Notes under the pieces: generated by a model
Database searches by the model: none
Told to the model about the DNA's origin: nothing
Seen by the model: only the letters and a program-made list of their open reading frames with translations
Made by a program: the position numbers and the translations under genes
Assembly (NCBI GenBank): GCA_050012175.1
Contig: JBEKHR010000004.1
Location: 117,938-181,937, forward strand
Origin: CAVROP01 sp050012175
Lineage (GTDB): Bacteria; Acidobacteriota; Terriglobia; UBA7540
DNA length: 64,000 nt
Direction of reading: 5' to 3'
In this document: one piece after another, positions 1 to 8,457 of the stretch
Numbering within the stretch: the first letter of the stretch is position 1
Layout of the letters: every line of letters starts with the position of its first letter

Positions 1-58
1 AAGAAAAAGTGGCCGACCGGTCGCAGACATCAACAAGAGGCTGTGGAATAATCCCTGG

Positions 59-499
59 ATGAGCAAAACCATTTCATCCCGCGAGGCGGGACAAAGTCGT
101 AGAAGGCGCAAAGAAAACAAAGCAGTCGTTCTTTGCGAGTCTCCGCGCCTCGGTCCCGCTTTGCGGGATGAGGTTGTTTATTTTTTCACAGCTTCCAAGC
201 GATGTGTGGGCCACCCGCGAAAGCGGGATCCCTTTGCTTCGATCTCGACAAGGCCCGCAGGTCTTTTGAGGACGCTCCAGCAGGCAATAGAGACCGCAAA
301 CCAGGACTTGGCGGCCACCACGTTGGTCCAACTGGCGGAGGAGATCGAGCAAGCAGAGGAAACCGGCCGAGCCCAGAATGAGAGGGCGCGACGATCCTAC
401 GCCCTCTCCGTGCTTGGCCTCTTGCTGACCGCCACCTTTGGATTGATCTCGCTCCTCCTGTTCATATACCCGCTCATACACGGACAAACAAGTCGGTAG
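59..499 (+). CDS. Possible small membrane protein or gene remnant
   Basis: Not a recognised family. The last 75 residues look protein-like: an acidic helix rich in Gln and Glu (EEIEQAEETGRAQNERARR) followed by one hydrophobic segment of about 23 residues and a short polar tail, as in a C-terminal membrane anchor. The first half reads through three short palindromes of the type CCCGC-loop-GCGGG, so it is probably not native coding sequence. It may be the 3' end of a decayed gene or a short anchor protein that starts near position 270. No convincing ribosome binding site is seen. Confidence 0.22.
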   Translation: MSKTISSREAGQSRRRRKENKAVVLCESPRLGPALRDEVVYFFTASKRCVGHPRKRDPFASISTRPAGLLRTLQQAIETANQDLAATTLVQLAEEIEQAEETGRAQNERARRSYALSVLGLLLTATFGLISLLLFIYPLIHGQTSR

Positions 500-578
500 G
501 CACGGTCGGCGCCTTCCGGAGCGTCCGTTCGTCGTCATGGGTAAAGCCGAGGATCAACGAGAGTACGATTGACCGTGG

Positions 579-1937
579 CTACCGGGTCTTTGTCGCTTTG
601 CCCTTAGTTCTTGCGTGGTCACTGTAGGTCGTGGAGTCTACCGTCAATTCTTCCCCCGGGTCAATGTCACGGGCCGCGAAAAAATCATAGTTTTCGCATC
701 TGACATTTGCCCTTTCGCCATCCCTGGGATCATTCAAATACCAACTCATAGTCAGGCGATGGAAGTTGCGAGGACACCCATACCGCTTTGGGCGCCCGTC
801 CTTCCCGTTCTTAACGATGGCAAATCTCTTATAGAACTCCCGAAGGCACGCTTCCTTCGGCAGATCCTCTGGATTGACTCAACGGATCTCGTCCGAGTCG
901 CCGGAAAAAATCGGCGTACGCTCTTTGATCTTCTTGATCGCAAATACCCCGACTCCATCTATCGGAGATGGCTTCAGCCGGGTGTATAGCCCCTCGTGAG
1001 GTATTTCTTCATCCACCGGCAGCCAACGCCCCACGCATTTCCCTAGCCCTTCCAAGTCTGGGTAGATGGTCGCTCCATCTACGCCGTTTTCTTCCAGTTC
1101 CTCCCTGATCCGCTCCGCCGCATAACCGGGAACCAGGATTTTGGCCAACAGCCGCTTCGATTTCTCGAACAGCTTGTCTAATCCCTTGTTCAGGACCCCG
1201 TGCACCGTAAAACAAGATCGCTGCGCTGCAATGCGCCGGTCAAACTGGTTTGGGTAGACCGCGACGGGCAACTTCTTTTTCAATTGGCGCTTGGCATCAA
1301 ACCGATCGGGCAGCCACGGTCTGTACCTCACACTGTCTGCGACGCAGAGCCCAGGCGATCCGGGCGGGACGACCTCGTATTCGCCGACCACCTGCTTGTT
1401 AAGTCGCCACGCGTCAACAACCCAGACGGCTGCGTCATGTAAACCTTCGCTATCTTTCACGGCGAAGTACAAACCCATCTGCGGGTCTTCAGTCCAGTCC
1501 AGAAGGCGTGTGGGCGCACCGTAATGCTGCATAAGAAAGTACCATTCCCAGGCGTTGTCAGGTTTATGTGCGGTCAGGCTTGGAGCACGCCTCACGAATT
1601 CCTCGCGGATTTCATCCTCCTTTTGCAGCAAGCGTAGCGCGGACCTCTGCTGTCTGAGGTCCGCGGCTTTTCGTGCCCGCCTTCTCCACCGCGTCGCCCG
1701 CAGATTGACCGCCTGTCCACGTTGGGGCGTCTGTTCTTTTATGACCGCTACATCTTGGTGATCGTGGCTTACGTTGCGGTTACCCTGGCGATACGGCAAC
1801 TCGCTTTCACCTGGGGTCGTGAAGGCTATCAAATCATAGTGATTGTGGCGGAACATGAAAAGCGCACGGAGACTTGCGGCCATGGGCCGAGGGAAAACGC
1901 ATGACAAACCGTCACAAATGCGGTAATTTTGAGGCAT
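579..1937 (-). pseudogene. FRG-domain/SET-domain fusion, interrupted by in-frame TGA
   Basis: Residues 130-160 carry the FRG signature (QHYGAPTRLLDWT, then GLYFAV), and the FRG region ends near VPGYAAERIREEL and IYPDLEGLG. A SET-type start follows (SPIDGVGVFAIKKI, IFSGDSDEI). The frame then meets TGA at 879-881. If read through, the same frame stays open to TAG at 579-581 and encodes the rest of a SET domain: RYGCPRNFHRLTMSWYLND, then YDFFAARDIDPGEELTVD. The stop sits after DEIR and before VNPEDL, where relatives usually carry Trp, so TGG to TGA is the simplest reading. The N terminus is also doubtful. The first ATG overlaps the start codon of the divergent gene, the usual F-x-x-RG motif is missing, and a REP-like palindrome (1645-1672) lies in the region where it should be. 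SET domains are lysine methyltransferases; FRG domains are of unclear function. Confidence 0.72.
1901..1929 (+). promoter_or_regulatory. Predicted sigma-70 promoter, possibly leaderless
   Basis: ATGACA, a 17-bp spacer and TAATTT lie just upstream of the ATG at 1936. The predicted transcription start falls within a base or two of the start codon, so the transcript may be leaderless. Only a weak GAGG precedes the ATG. Confidence 0.35.
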
Positions 1938-2202
1938 GGAAACCGTACCCGTAGAGTTGCCCTCAGCGCTTCTGAAGGCAGCAAATTTGGAGGAGAGGAA
2001 CCTCTCCCAGGAAGCCGCTCGATTGCTGGCGCTCGAACTTTATCGAGAAGATAAGGTCTCACTCGGACGCGCCGCAGAGCTGTGCCAGACGCCGCTCGCG
2101 GCTTTCATGGATTTCGCCGCGAAGCACGGTGTCCCACCGCTGCGATACAGCTCCGAGGATCTGGAAGAGGAACGCCGGTCCACCGACCGTCTCGAAGCGT
2201 GA
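1936..2202 (+). CDS. UPF0175 family antitoxin-like protein
   Basis: The 88-aa protein has the family pattern: a short N-terminal strand (VPVELPSALLKA), a helix ending in ALELYREDKVSLGRAAEL, then FMDFAAKHGVPPLRYSSEDLEEE. Members of UPF0175 usually act as DNA-binding antitoxins beside a PIN-domain (DUF3368) toxin. No such toxin follows; the next 400 bp hold repeats only, so this copy is an orphan. It is transcribed divergently from the broken FRG-SET gene, and the two outermost start codons overlap. Length is normal for the family. Confidence 0.85.
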   Translation: METVPVELPSALLKAANLEERNLSQEAARLLALELYREDKVSLGRAAELCQTPLAAFMDFAAKHGVPPLRYSSEDLEEERRSTDRLEA

Positions 2203-2604
2203 CCGTCGTAGCCCGAGGCCGAACGCGGTTCGGCCCTACACCGGCCCCCGATTGCCGAGCCCCCAACCCCCAGCCCCCCTGGACCGGCCCGTGGCCCCAC
2301 ATCGACATCCCCCTGACGGACTCCAAGATCGGCTTCGCCCGCCTTTAATGGGTTAATGGATCAATGATTCGATGAGTCAATTGAAACTGACCCATTGATC
2401 CATTGAAAGAAACGAGGCAAGGGCCCTTCAATGAGTCAATGGATCAATGACTCAATGAGTCAATTGAAGAAGTCCTGGGCTAGACATGTGGACATGATGT
2501 CTCTAGACAACGCCTCCCCTCTGTGGTAGCCTACTCATGTGAAAAGTCCAACCCGCGGGGAAGTCCTTTCCTCGCTAAGCTAACAACCCGTCCCAGGAGG
2601 AACC
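2203..2604. repeat. Gene-free stretch with REP hairpin and degenerate word repeats
   Basis: 2208-2239 is a REP-like hairpin (GTAG-CCCGAGGCCGAAC, then GGTTCGG-CCCTAC). 2345-2467 is built from variants of ATGGATCAATGA and AATGAGTCAATTGA in both orientations, giving an imperfect self-complementary low-complexity block. Similar words recur near 37755 and 49150. A ribosome binding site for the next gene (CCCAGGAGGAACC) lies at about 2592-2604. Confidence 0.6.
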
Positions 2605-3933
2605 ATGTCCTTACGCAAATCACCCCAACTTACGCCCCAGTTGCTCGCCGCCGCGCGCCAGAATGCCCAGCGTTCCACCGGGCCGCGCAGCGCCGCCGCC
2701 AAGCAGAATTCCAGGCTCAATGCCTTGAAGCACGGCGGATACGTCAGCGACGAAAACCGGCGCCAATCCCGCCTTGGCGGGATCGCGCTGGGGGAAGACC
2801 CGGAACAATTCCAAACCCTCACAGAGGAACTCATGAGCGCCTTCGGCCCCGGCGACGCGCTCTGGGAGAAGCAGGTCGAGGACCTCGCTTGGCTCTACTG
2901 CCGCCGCGAAAGGCTTGAGCGGGCGCAAGAAGGCTTGAAGCGGCGCGCCTTGCAGGCGGTCGACGACTGGCAACACCGCCGCCAGCAGGAGATGGCTCGT
3001 GTCACCTTCGACGCCTCCCGGCACGAGATGCTTGATGTGAACTTATCGGAGTCTACAGATCGAGGCGTGACGCTGAGAAAGACTCTTTCCCTTCTTGAAG
3101 TCATACAGGATCAGGTCAAGCAGCGCACCTTCCGGCCCCGCCAGTACGCCGTACTGGAATCTCTTTACGAAGGTACGACGGGGTGGCACCAGGCGCTGAT
3201 TTTCAGGCTGCTGAAGCGTTTCAGTGACCCTCTGTACCTCGACGCGCAACAAGCCGACGAGGAAGAGCGGCAGTCCCTACGCAAAATAGGCTTCGCCTGC
3301 GACCCGCCGGGCGAGCCCGAGCGCGAGGAACTTCTCCGTCTGCTCGGGGAGGAAATCGCCAGCGTCCGGGAAGAATTCGAATACGCCGAAAAGGCGAATG
3401 AGGAGAGAGCGGCGATAGAACGGGACGCCTGCCTTGCCCCGGCTGGGGAGACGTGGAGCATGATGTTGCGCCAAGAAGGTGCCCTGGACCGTTCCATTGA
3501 CCGCAAAGTGAGGATACTGTGGAGGCTGCGGAAGGAATTTACCAACCTCCCGACCGCTCCTGCTGGCCAAGACGATGGCGCGAGGATGGAGAACATCGAG
3601 GACATCCCCGAAGGCGACATTGTGTCCGAGAACTCGCAGAGTGTGGAAACGGTGGAAGACTTAAAAATGAAGGAACGATGCAGGAATGTTGTTGAAAACA
3701 AAGGATCGGCTTTCAGCATCCCAGGACAAGGCGGGAATGTTGTTGAAAACAAACGTAGTTACGCTCAAGATGCGGGAATGTTATTGAAAACAGAGGGTGT
3801 TATTGCAAACGCGCAGTCACACCCGACGAGGGGAACTCCTTCCAACGCCCATCAGTCCCGCTGCGCGGGAGCAATCGGCCCGCCGCAGCGGGAAAATCGG
3901 CAATTCCAGTTACGCCCCTCAACTTCTCGTTAG
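2605..3933 (+). CDS. Conserved hypothetical protein with N-terminal STGP/LNALKHG motif
   Basis: Function unknown. The N terminus (RQNAQRSTGPRSAAAKQNS, then LNALKHGG) belongs to a widespread group of uncharacterised proteins often seen in Acidobacteria and Planctomycetes. The central 250 residues are charged and helical (WLYCRRERLERAQEGLKRR; REEFEYAEKANEERAAIER), compatible with a DNA- or protein-binding helical bundle. The start at ATG 2605 has AGGAGG 7-8 bp upstream. The last 110 residues are low complexity. They include three copies of the DNA word GGAATGTTGTTGAAAAC, two read as NVVENK and the third, in another frame, as MLLKTE, so the tail appears to have grown by DNA repeats rather than protein selection. 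Terminal REP-like words (CCGCTGCGCGGG) also lie inside the frame. Confidence 0.75.
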   Translation: MSLRKSPQLTPQLLAAARQNAQRSTGPRSAAAKQNSRLNALKHGGYVSDENRRQSRLGGIALGEDPEQFQTLTEELMSAFGPGDALWEKQVEDLAWLYCRRERLERAQEGLKRRALQAVDDWQHRRQQEMARVTFDASRHEMLDVNLSESTDRGVTLRKTLSLLEVIQDQVKQRTFRPRQYAVLESLYEGTTGWHQALIFRLLKRFSDPLYLDAQQADEEERQSLRKIGFACDPPGEPEREELLRLLGEEIASVREEFEYAEKANEERAAIERDACLAPAGETWSMMLRQEGALDRSIDRKVRILWRLRKEFTNLPTAPAGQDDGARMENIEDIPEGDIVSENSQSVETVEDLKMKERCRNVVENKGSAFSIPGQGGNVVENKRSYAQDAGMLLKTEGVIANAQSHPTRGTPSNAHQSRCAGAIGPPQRENRQFQLRPSTSR

Positions 3934-3947
3934 GGAACTCTGAAGGA

Positions 3948-4601
3948 TCAGTGGCATTCACAGGACTTTCCCCTTACCGCTTCCCACCCTTCGTGCAAGA
4001 TGAAAGGAGTGAGGCATAAAGCTGCGACGGGGTCTGCCCACTTTATTCCCCAGACGGCGTTGACTGACAGTCCGGCCAGGGCAATCCAAGCCATGTAACC
4101 ACAGACCGCAGATTCCGCCGCATCGGCTCTCAACGCAGCGCTTGAAGCCGTGGCTGATAACTTCCGCTTTTGAACCGCCAGCCAGGGCATCACCATAGCA
4201 GCAACAAGCAGGAGAGCTATTCCTGCAAGGCTGGGGTGGACTTCCCGCTTCCCGAGTAGTGCCGCTCCTGAACCGAGGAGCACGTATGCCGCCAGGGCAA
4301 AGAGCAGGCCGCCGGCGATTCGAGTAGCTGACTCCTCGGCGTTCATTGCCGTGGAATAGAAGCGGAACCGCCAGTAAACCACCAGAGCAGAAACCAGCTC
4401 GATTGCGCTATCGCCACCAAAGGCGAGCAAGGCCGGACTGTGAGCCCGCCAGGCCGCAATCAGGGACACCGCCGCTTCCAGAAACATCCAGATGAGCGTG
4501 AAAGCCTGAATTCGAAGAATGCGTCGCAGGACATCCGGTGGCAGCGGCGCCATTACGTCGGGCATGGGCTCATTATGCACGCAACGGATCGCCGAAGACA
4601 C
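3948..4601 (-). CDS. Cation-efflux (CDF)-type membrane protein
   Basis: A 217-aa protein with about six hydrophobic helices. Two motifs fit the cation diffusion facilitator fold: FGGDSAIELVSALVVYWRFR in the second helix, and ALRADAAESAVCGYMAWIAL followed by WADPVAALCL in the later helices. These resemble the paired metal-site segments of CDF transporters, although the classic His of the HxxxD pair is Arg-Ala-Asp here, so metal transport is not assured. The cytoplasmic C-terminal domain of full CDF proteins is absent, which is normal for this short subgroup. The start may be the internal Met of MPDVMAPLPPD, 12 residues in. It is convergent with the preceding gene. Confidence 0.65.
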   Translation of the reverse strand: MSSAIRCVHNEPMPDVMAPLPPDVLRRILRIQAFTLIWMFLEAAVSLIAAWRAHSPALLAFGGDSAIELVSALVVYWRFRFYSTAMNAEESATRIAGGLLFALAAYVLLGSGAALLGKREVHPSLAGIALLLVAAMVMPWLAVQKRKLSATASSAALRADAAESAVCGYMAWIALAGLSVNAVWGIKWADPVAALCLTPFILHEGWEAVRGKSCECH

Positions 4602-4692
4602 TCTCTTGGCATCATCCTGATCTTAGCAGGGTCATCCATATGCGCAGGGGGAGGCTGCAAGCCAAAGAAAACCCGTACGCAGCAACGCGACC

Positions 4693-6252
4693 CTACGGGG
4701 CTAGCTTCTCAGAAACCACTTTGGCCTGCGTGAAGAGCAAAAGGTAGTCGCGGCCGCCGGCTTTCGAGTCTGTCCCTGACATGTTGAAGCCGCCAAAGGG
4801 GTGGCCGCCCACCAGGGCGCCGGTACATTTCCGGTTGAAATAGAGGTTGCCCACGAAGAAGTCCTCAGCAGCCTTATCCATCTTCGAGCGGTTCTTTGTG
4901 TACACGGCCCCCGTCAGGCCATATTCCGTGTTGTTGGCGATCTCCAGCGCTTCATCAAAGTTCCGGGCCTTGAGGACCGCCAGCACAGGGCCGAAGATCT
5001 CTTCCTGTGCGATGCGGGCCTGGGGAGCGACGTCCGCAATCACCGTGGGTTGGATGAAGTGTCCCGGCCCGGGAGCTTCCTCGCCGCCCGTAATGAGGCG
5101 GCCCTCCTTCTTGCCGATCTCAATGTATTCCCGGATGGACTGCTTCGCCCGGGCGTTAATCACAGGACCCATGTAGTTGTTAAGGTGCGTCGCAGCGCCG
5201 ACCCTAATCTGCTCCACCCGGCTCTGTAGCTTTTCGAGGAAGGCCTCATAAACCGACTCCACCACGATGGCGCGCGAGCACGCCGAACATTTCTGGCCCT
5301 GGTAGCCGAAGGCGGAGACGGTGACGCCTTCCACCGCCGCCTCCAAATCCGCCTCACTATCCACCACGATGGAGTTTTTGCCGCCCATTTCCGCAATGAC
5401 ACGCTTCACCCAGATCTGCCCCGGCGCCGTCTTGGCCGCTACCAGGTTGACACGCAACCCCACCTCCTTCGAGCCCGTGAAGGCCACAAAGCGTGTTCGC
5501 GGATGTCCCACCAGGACGTCTCCGACTGAACCACCCGGGCCGGGGAGAAAGTTCACGACCCCTGGAGGCATTCCCACCTCCTCCAACGCTTCGAACAGTT
5601 TGTACCCGATCACAGGGGAATCGCTGGAAGGCTTCAGGACCACGGTGTTGCCGGCCACCACGGATGCCAGGGTCATCCCCGTGAGGATCGCGAGCGGGAA
5701 GTTCCAGGGCGGAATTACAACCCCCACCCCAAGAGGGAGGTAACGCAGAGAATTCCTCTCACCGTAGACTGAAGTGAGTGGCTGCGGCTGGTCAAGCCGG
5801 AGGATTTCGCGCCCGTAAAACTCCGCGAAGTCGATGGCCTCCGCCACGTCCGCATCGGCCTCCGCCCACGTCTTGCCCACTTCGTAACACATCCACGCCG
5901 CGAAATGGAACTTGCGCTCCCGTATGATCCTGGCGGTCTCGAGCGCTAGTTCAGCGCGCTGTTCAGCCGGCGTGTGGCTCCAGATTTTGAAGGCCTCGTC
6001 TGCCGCGCGGATGGCGCGGTCCGCCAGTTCCGCGTCGGCTTTGGAAAAAGCGCCAACCGCCTGATCTTTCTGCCCAGGATTGTATGAGTAAAACTTATCC
6101 TGAGTCTTGATCCTCTCGCCCTTGATCACAAGGTCGTATTCCTGGCCCAACTTCTGCCGGACTTCGTCCAGTGCCTCTCTCATCCGCCTCTCGTGCTCCG
6201 GGTTGCCCTTGAAGTCGCAAAGCGGCTCATTCCTGAATTCAGTAAGTTGCAT
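4693..6252 (-). CDS. rocA: L-glutamate gamma-semialdehyde dehydrogenase (delta-1-pyrroline-5-carboxylate dehydrogenase)
   Basis: A 519-aa NAD-dependent aldehyde dehydrogenase. It oxidises glutamate-5-semialdehyde to glutamate, the second step of proline degradation. Family signatures are clear: IPPWNFPLAIL, the cofactor loop FTGSKEVGLRV, the general-base region VIAEMGGKNSIVVD, and the nucleophile region YQGQKCSACSRAIV. The C-terminal TGALVGGHPFGGFNMSGTDSKAGG is typical of the monofunctional P5CDH (Bacillus RocA type). The start at 6252 is preferred over an upstream Met because GGGGAGGAGG lies 8 bp upstream. No proline dehydrogenase is adjacent, so the two steps would be encoded apart. Confidence 0.93.
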   Translation of the reverse strand: MQLTEFRNEPLCDFKGNPEHERRMREALDEVRQKLGQEYDLVIKGERIKTQDKFYSYNPGQKDQAVGAFSKADAELADRAIRAADEAFKIWSHTPAEQRAELALETARIIRERKFHFAAWMCYEVGKTWAEADADVAEAIDFAEFYGREILRLDQPQPLTSVYGERNSLRYLPLGVGVVIPPWNFPLAILTGMTLASVVAGNTVVLKPSSDSPVIGYKLFEALEEVGMPPGVVNFLPGPGGSVGDVLVGHPRTRFVAFTGSKEVGLRVNLVAAKTAPGQIWVKRVIAEMGGKNSIVVDSEADLEAAVEGVTVSAFGYQGQKCSACSRAIVVESVYEAFLEKLQSRVEQIRVGAATHLNNYMGPVINARAKQSIREYIEIGKKEGRLITGGEEAPGPGHFIQPTVIADVAPQARIAQEEIFGPVLAVLKARNFDEALEIANNTEYGLTGAVYTKNRSKMDKAAEDFFVGNLYFNRKCTGALVGGHPFGGFNMSGTDSKAGGRDYLLLFTQAKVVSEKLAP

Positions 6253-6348
6253 CGACGTGCCTCCTCCCCAATAGACGCGAATCCGACAGCATACGCCTGC
6301 GCCCTCTCGATTCAAACTCAAATCAGGGTGGCCCCTGCAGCCGTTTCG

Positions 6349-6447
6349 GGGTAGTGGGTCAATTTGATGCTGTAGCGGCGATCCCGCAAGGCGGGATCGC
6401 CAAATGGCGGCGTAAAGCCGCCTCTACATCAAATTGACCCACTACCC
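6349..6447. repeat. Nested palindromic element with 21-bp perfect arms
   Basis: The outer arms 6349-6369 and 6427-6447 are exact reverse complements (GTAGTGGGTCAATTTGATG and its complement). The interior holds two further hairpins: GGCGATCCCGC-loop-GCGGGATCGCC and GGCGGC-GTAAA-GCCGCC, each bordered by GTAG or CTAC. It lies between divergent genes rocA and the ABC exporter and looks like a MITE or compound REP unit. Confidence 0.75.
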
Positions 6448-6460
6448 GGTCGGCTTTTGC

Positions 6461-6489
6461 TTGACTTGCTCAGCCGTAGGGGCTAGACT
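6461..6489 (+). promoter_or_regulatory. Predicted sigma-70 promoter of the ABC exporter
   Basis: TTGACT, a 17-bp spacer and TAGACT lie about 50 bp upstream of the chosen start codon at 6540. Confidence 0.5.
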
Positions 6490-6539
6490 TGCTGATTCTG
6501 GGCACCCTCCGGGCTTGGTCAGCCGAGGGCCTTTGCGTG

Positions 6540-8351
6540 ATGACCCAAGTCCAACGATTGCTCGCTTTTCTAAAACCGTACTCCTTCCGGTTCCTGGTCG
6601 CATTCATCTTGATGGCCTTGGTGGGGGCTTGTGAGGCGGCGACGGCGTTACTCATCAAGCCGGTCTTTGACCGTGTTCTTGCTCCAGGCACCGACGCAGG
6701 CAGAATTGTCTTATTCCAATGGCCCTTCGGAGGGCAGGCGATATACCTGCAATCTTTTTTCCCGGCTTGGATCCACAATGCATGGACCATTGTAGCGATT
6801 TCGATCGTTTCGGTGACCCTGATCAAAGGGGTTGCTGAGTTTCTGGCAACCTACTTCATCAACTTCATCGGCCATTCCGTGGTAAGGGACCTTCGGAATC
6901 TTCTCTATTCGAGGATTATCCAGCAGTCGATGGCCTTTTTTACAAGGACTTCCACGGGGCGGCTGATGTCAGCGGTCACCAGTGATATTGAGAGGATTCA
7001 GTATGCGGTCTCGCAGACTGCCGCAGACTTCCTGAAGCAAAGTTTTACGCTGGCGGGGCTGCTAGGTGTTCTGTTTTATGTCGACTGGCGGCTGGCCTTA
7101 GGCTCGCTGATCCTGGTGCCCTTGGTGGTGTTGCCATCCCACAATATCGGGCGCTACATTCGCATTTCGAGCCGTTCCAGCCAGGACAAGATGGCAGAGT
7201 TGAACAACGTCCTTCAGGAGACGTTCTCAGGAATCCGCATTGTTAAGGCCTTTGGGATGGAATTGTTCGAGGTGGAGAAGTTCAAGGCGGCCACGCGGCG
7301 GCTGCTGCGCGTCAGTCTGCGATGGGTGCGGGCCCAGGCAGCGACCTCCCCGATCATGGAAGTCCTGGGCGCAATCACCGTCGCCGGTCTTCTCCTTTAT
7401 GCCCGCACGGAGATCATGCACCACGCGCAGACCACCGGAGGGTTCGTGGCTTTCCTGTATGCCCTGATTAAGACCTACGAGCCCATTAAGCGGCTCACGG
7501 GAGTCCATAACTCCTACGAGCAGGCCCTGGGCGCCTCGGAGCAAGTCTTCCACTATCTCGACATCCATCCGGATATTCACGACGAGCCGGGGGCATCACG
7601 GTTACCGCTCTTCGAGCGGGAAATTGAGTTCGACAACGTGGATTTCGATTACGAAGAGGCGTTGCCGTTGCTGCGCGATATCAACCTGCGAATCCGCAAG
7701 GGCGAGGCGGTGGCCATTGTGGGCTCAAGTGGCGCAGGAAAGACCACGCTCGCCAGTCTCATTCCTAGGTTTTTTGATGTGACGCGAGGCCGAATTCTGA
7801 TTGACGGCCATGATGTTAGGGGCGTAAAGGTCAACTCACTCCGTGCTCAGATCGGTATCGTCACACAGGAAACGATTCTGTTCAACGATACCGTTTACAA
7901 TAACATCTGTTACGGGAGCCAGCCTGCCGGCGAGGAGGCCGTGAGGGAGGCCGCGCGCGCCGCACTGGCTGAAGACTTCATCCTGGAGATGCCCGAGGGC
8001 TACCAGACCGTGATCGGAGAGCGTGGGCAGCGTCTTTCCGGAGGGCAGCGGCAACGAATTGCCATCGCGCGCGCGCTTCTCAAGAATCCACCTATACTCA
8101 TCCTGGACGAAGCCACTTCGGAACTCGACACGGAATCGGAACTTCTGGTTCAAAGGGCGCTGGCGAACTTGATGAGGGGCCGCACGGTGCTGGTGATTGC
8201 CCATCGCCTTTCCACCGTGCGTCGCGCGGAACGGATTATTGTCCTCGACCACGGCACCATCAGTGAGGTCGGGAGCCATGAAGACCTGATCAGCCGGGGG
8301 GGTATGTACCAGAAGCTGCACGATCTCCAATTCGTGGACGCGGAACCATAG
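6540..8351 (+). CDS. MsbA-type ABC exporter (transmembrane domain fused to ATPase)
   Basis: A 603-aa half-transporter. About six membrane helices occupy residues 1-310, followed by an ABC ATPase with Walker A GSSGAGKTTL (near residue 395), signature LSGGQRQRIAIARALL (near 499), Walker B ILILDEAT (near 519) and the switch AHRLST. This architecture matches lipid A/lipid exporters (MsbA) and homodimeric multidrug exporters; sequence alone does not separate them. The first in-frame Met lies 51 bp upstream inside the promoter, so ATG 6540 (MTQVQRLLAFLKPY) is used. It is 106 bp ahead of yicC and may be co-transcribed with it. Confidence 0.9.
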   Translation: MTQVQRLLAFLKPYSFRFLVAFILMALVGACEAATALLIKPVFDRVLAPGTDAGRIVLFQWPFGGQAIYLQSFFPAWIHNAWTIVAISIVSVTLIKGVAEFLATYFINFIGHSVVRDLRNLLYSRIIQQSMAFFTRTSTGRLMSAVTSDIERIQYAVSQTAADFLKQSFTLAGLLGVLFYVDWRLALGSLILVPLVVLPSHNIGRYIRISSRSSQDKMAELNNVLQETFSGIRIVKAFGMELFEVEKFKAATRRLLRVSLRWVRAQAATSPIMEVLGAITVAGLLLYARTEIMHHAQTTGGFVAFLYALIKTYEPIKRLTGVHNSYEQALGASEQVFHYLDIHPDIHDEPGASRLPLFEREIEFDNVDFDYEEALPLLRDINLRIRKGEAVAIVGSSGAGKTTLASLIPRFFDVTRGRILIDGHDVRGVKVNSLRAQIGIVTQETILFNDTVYNNICYGSQPAGEEAVREAARAALAEDFILEMPEGYQTVIGERGQRLSGGQRQRIAIARALLKNPPILILDEATSELDTESELLVQRALANLMRGRTVLVIAHRLSTVRRAERIIVLDHGTISEVGSHEDLISRGGMYQKLHDLQFVDAEP

Positions 8352-8457
8352 GTGGGAGTTCGGGCTGAAGGATTACGGAAGGGGATTTGCCGGCCGGGAT
8401 TGCGAAGCAGAAGCAGAAGAGGACGAGTTCCCGGTCTTGGCAAGTGGAAGAGATGCC

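Noticed and set aside
615..989. Open frame of 124 codons on the plus strand
   Set aside because: It is antisense to the continuation of the FRG-SET frame, which has clear SET motifs; no ribosome binding site or family feature.
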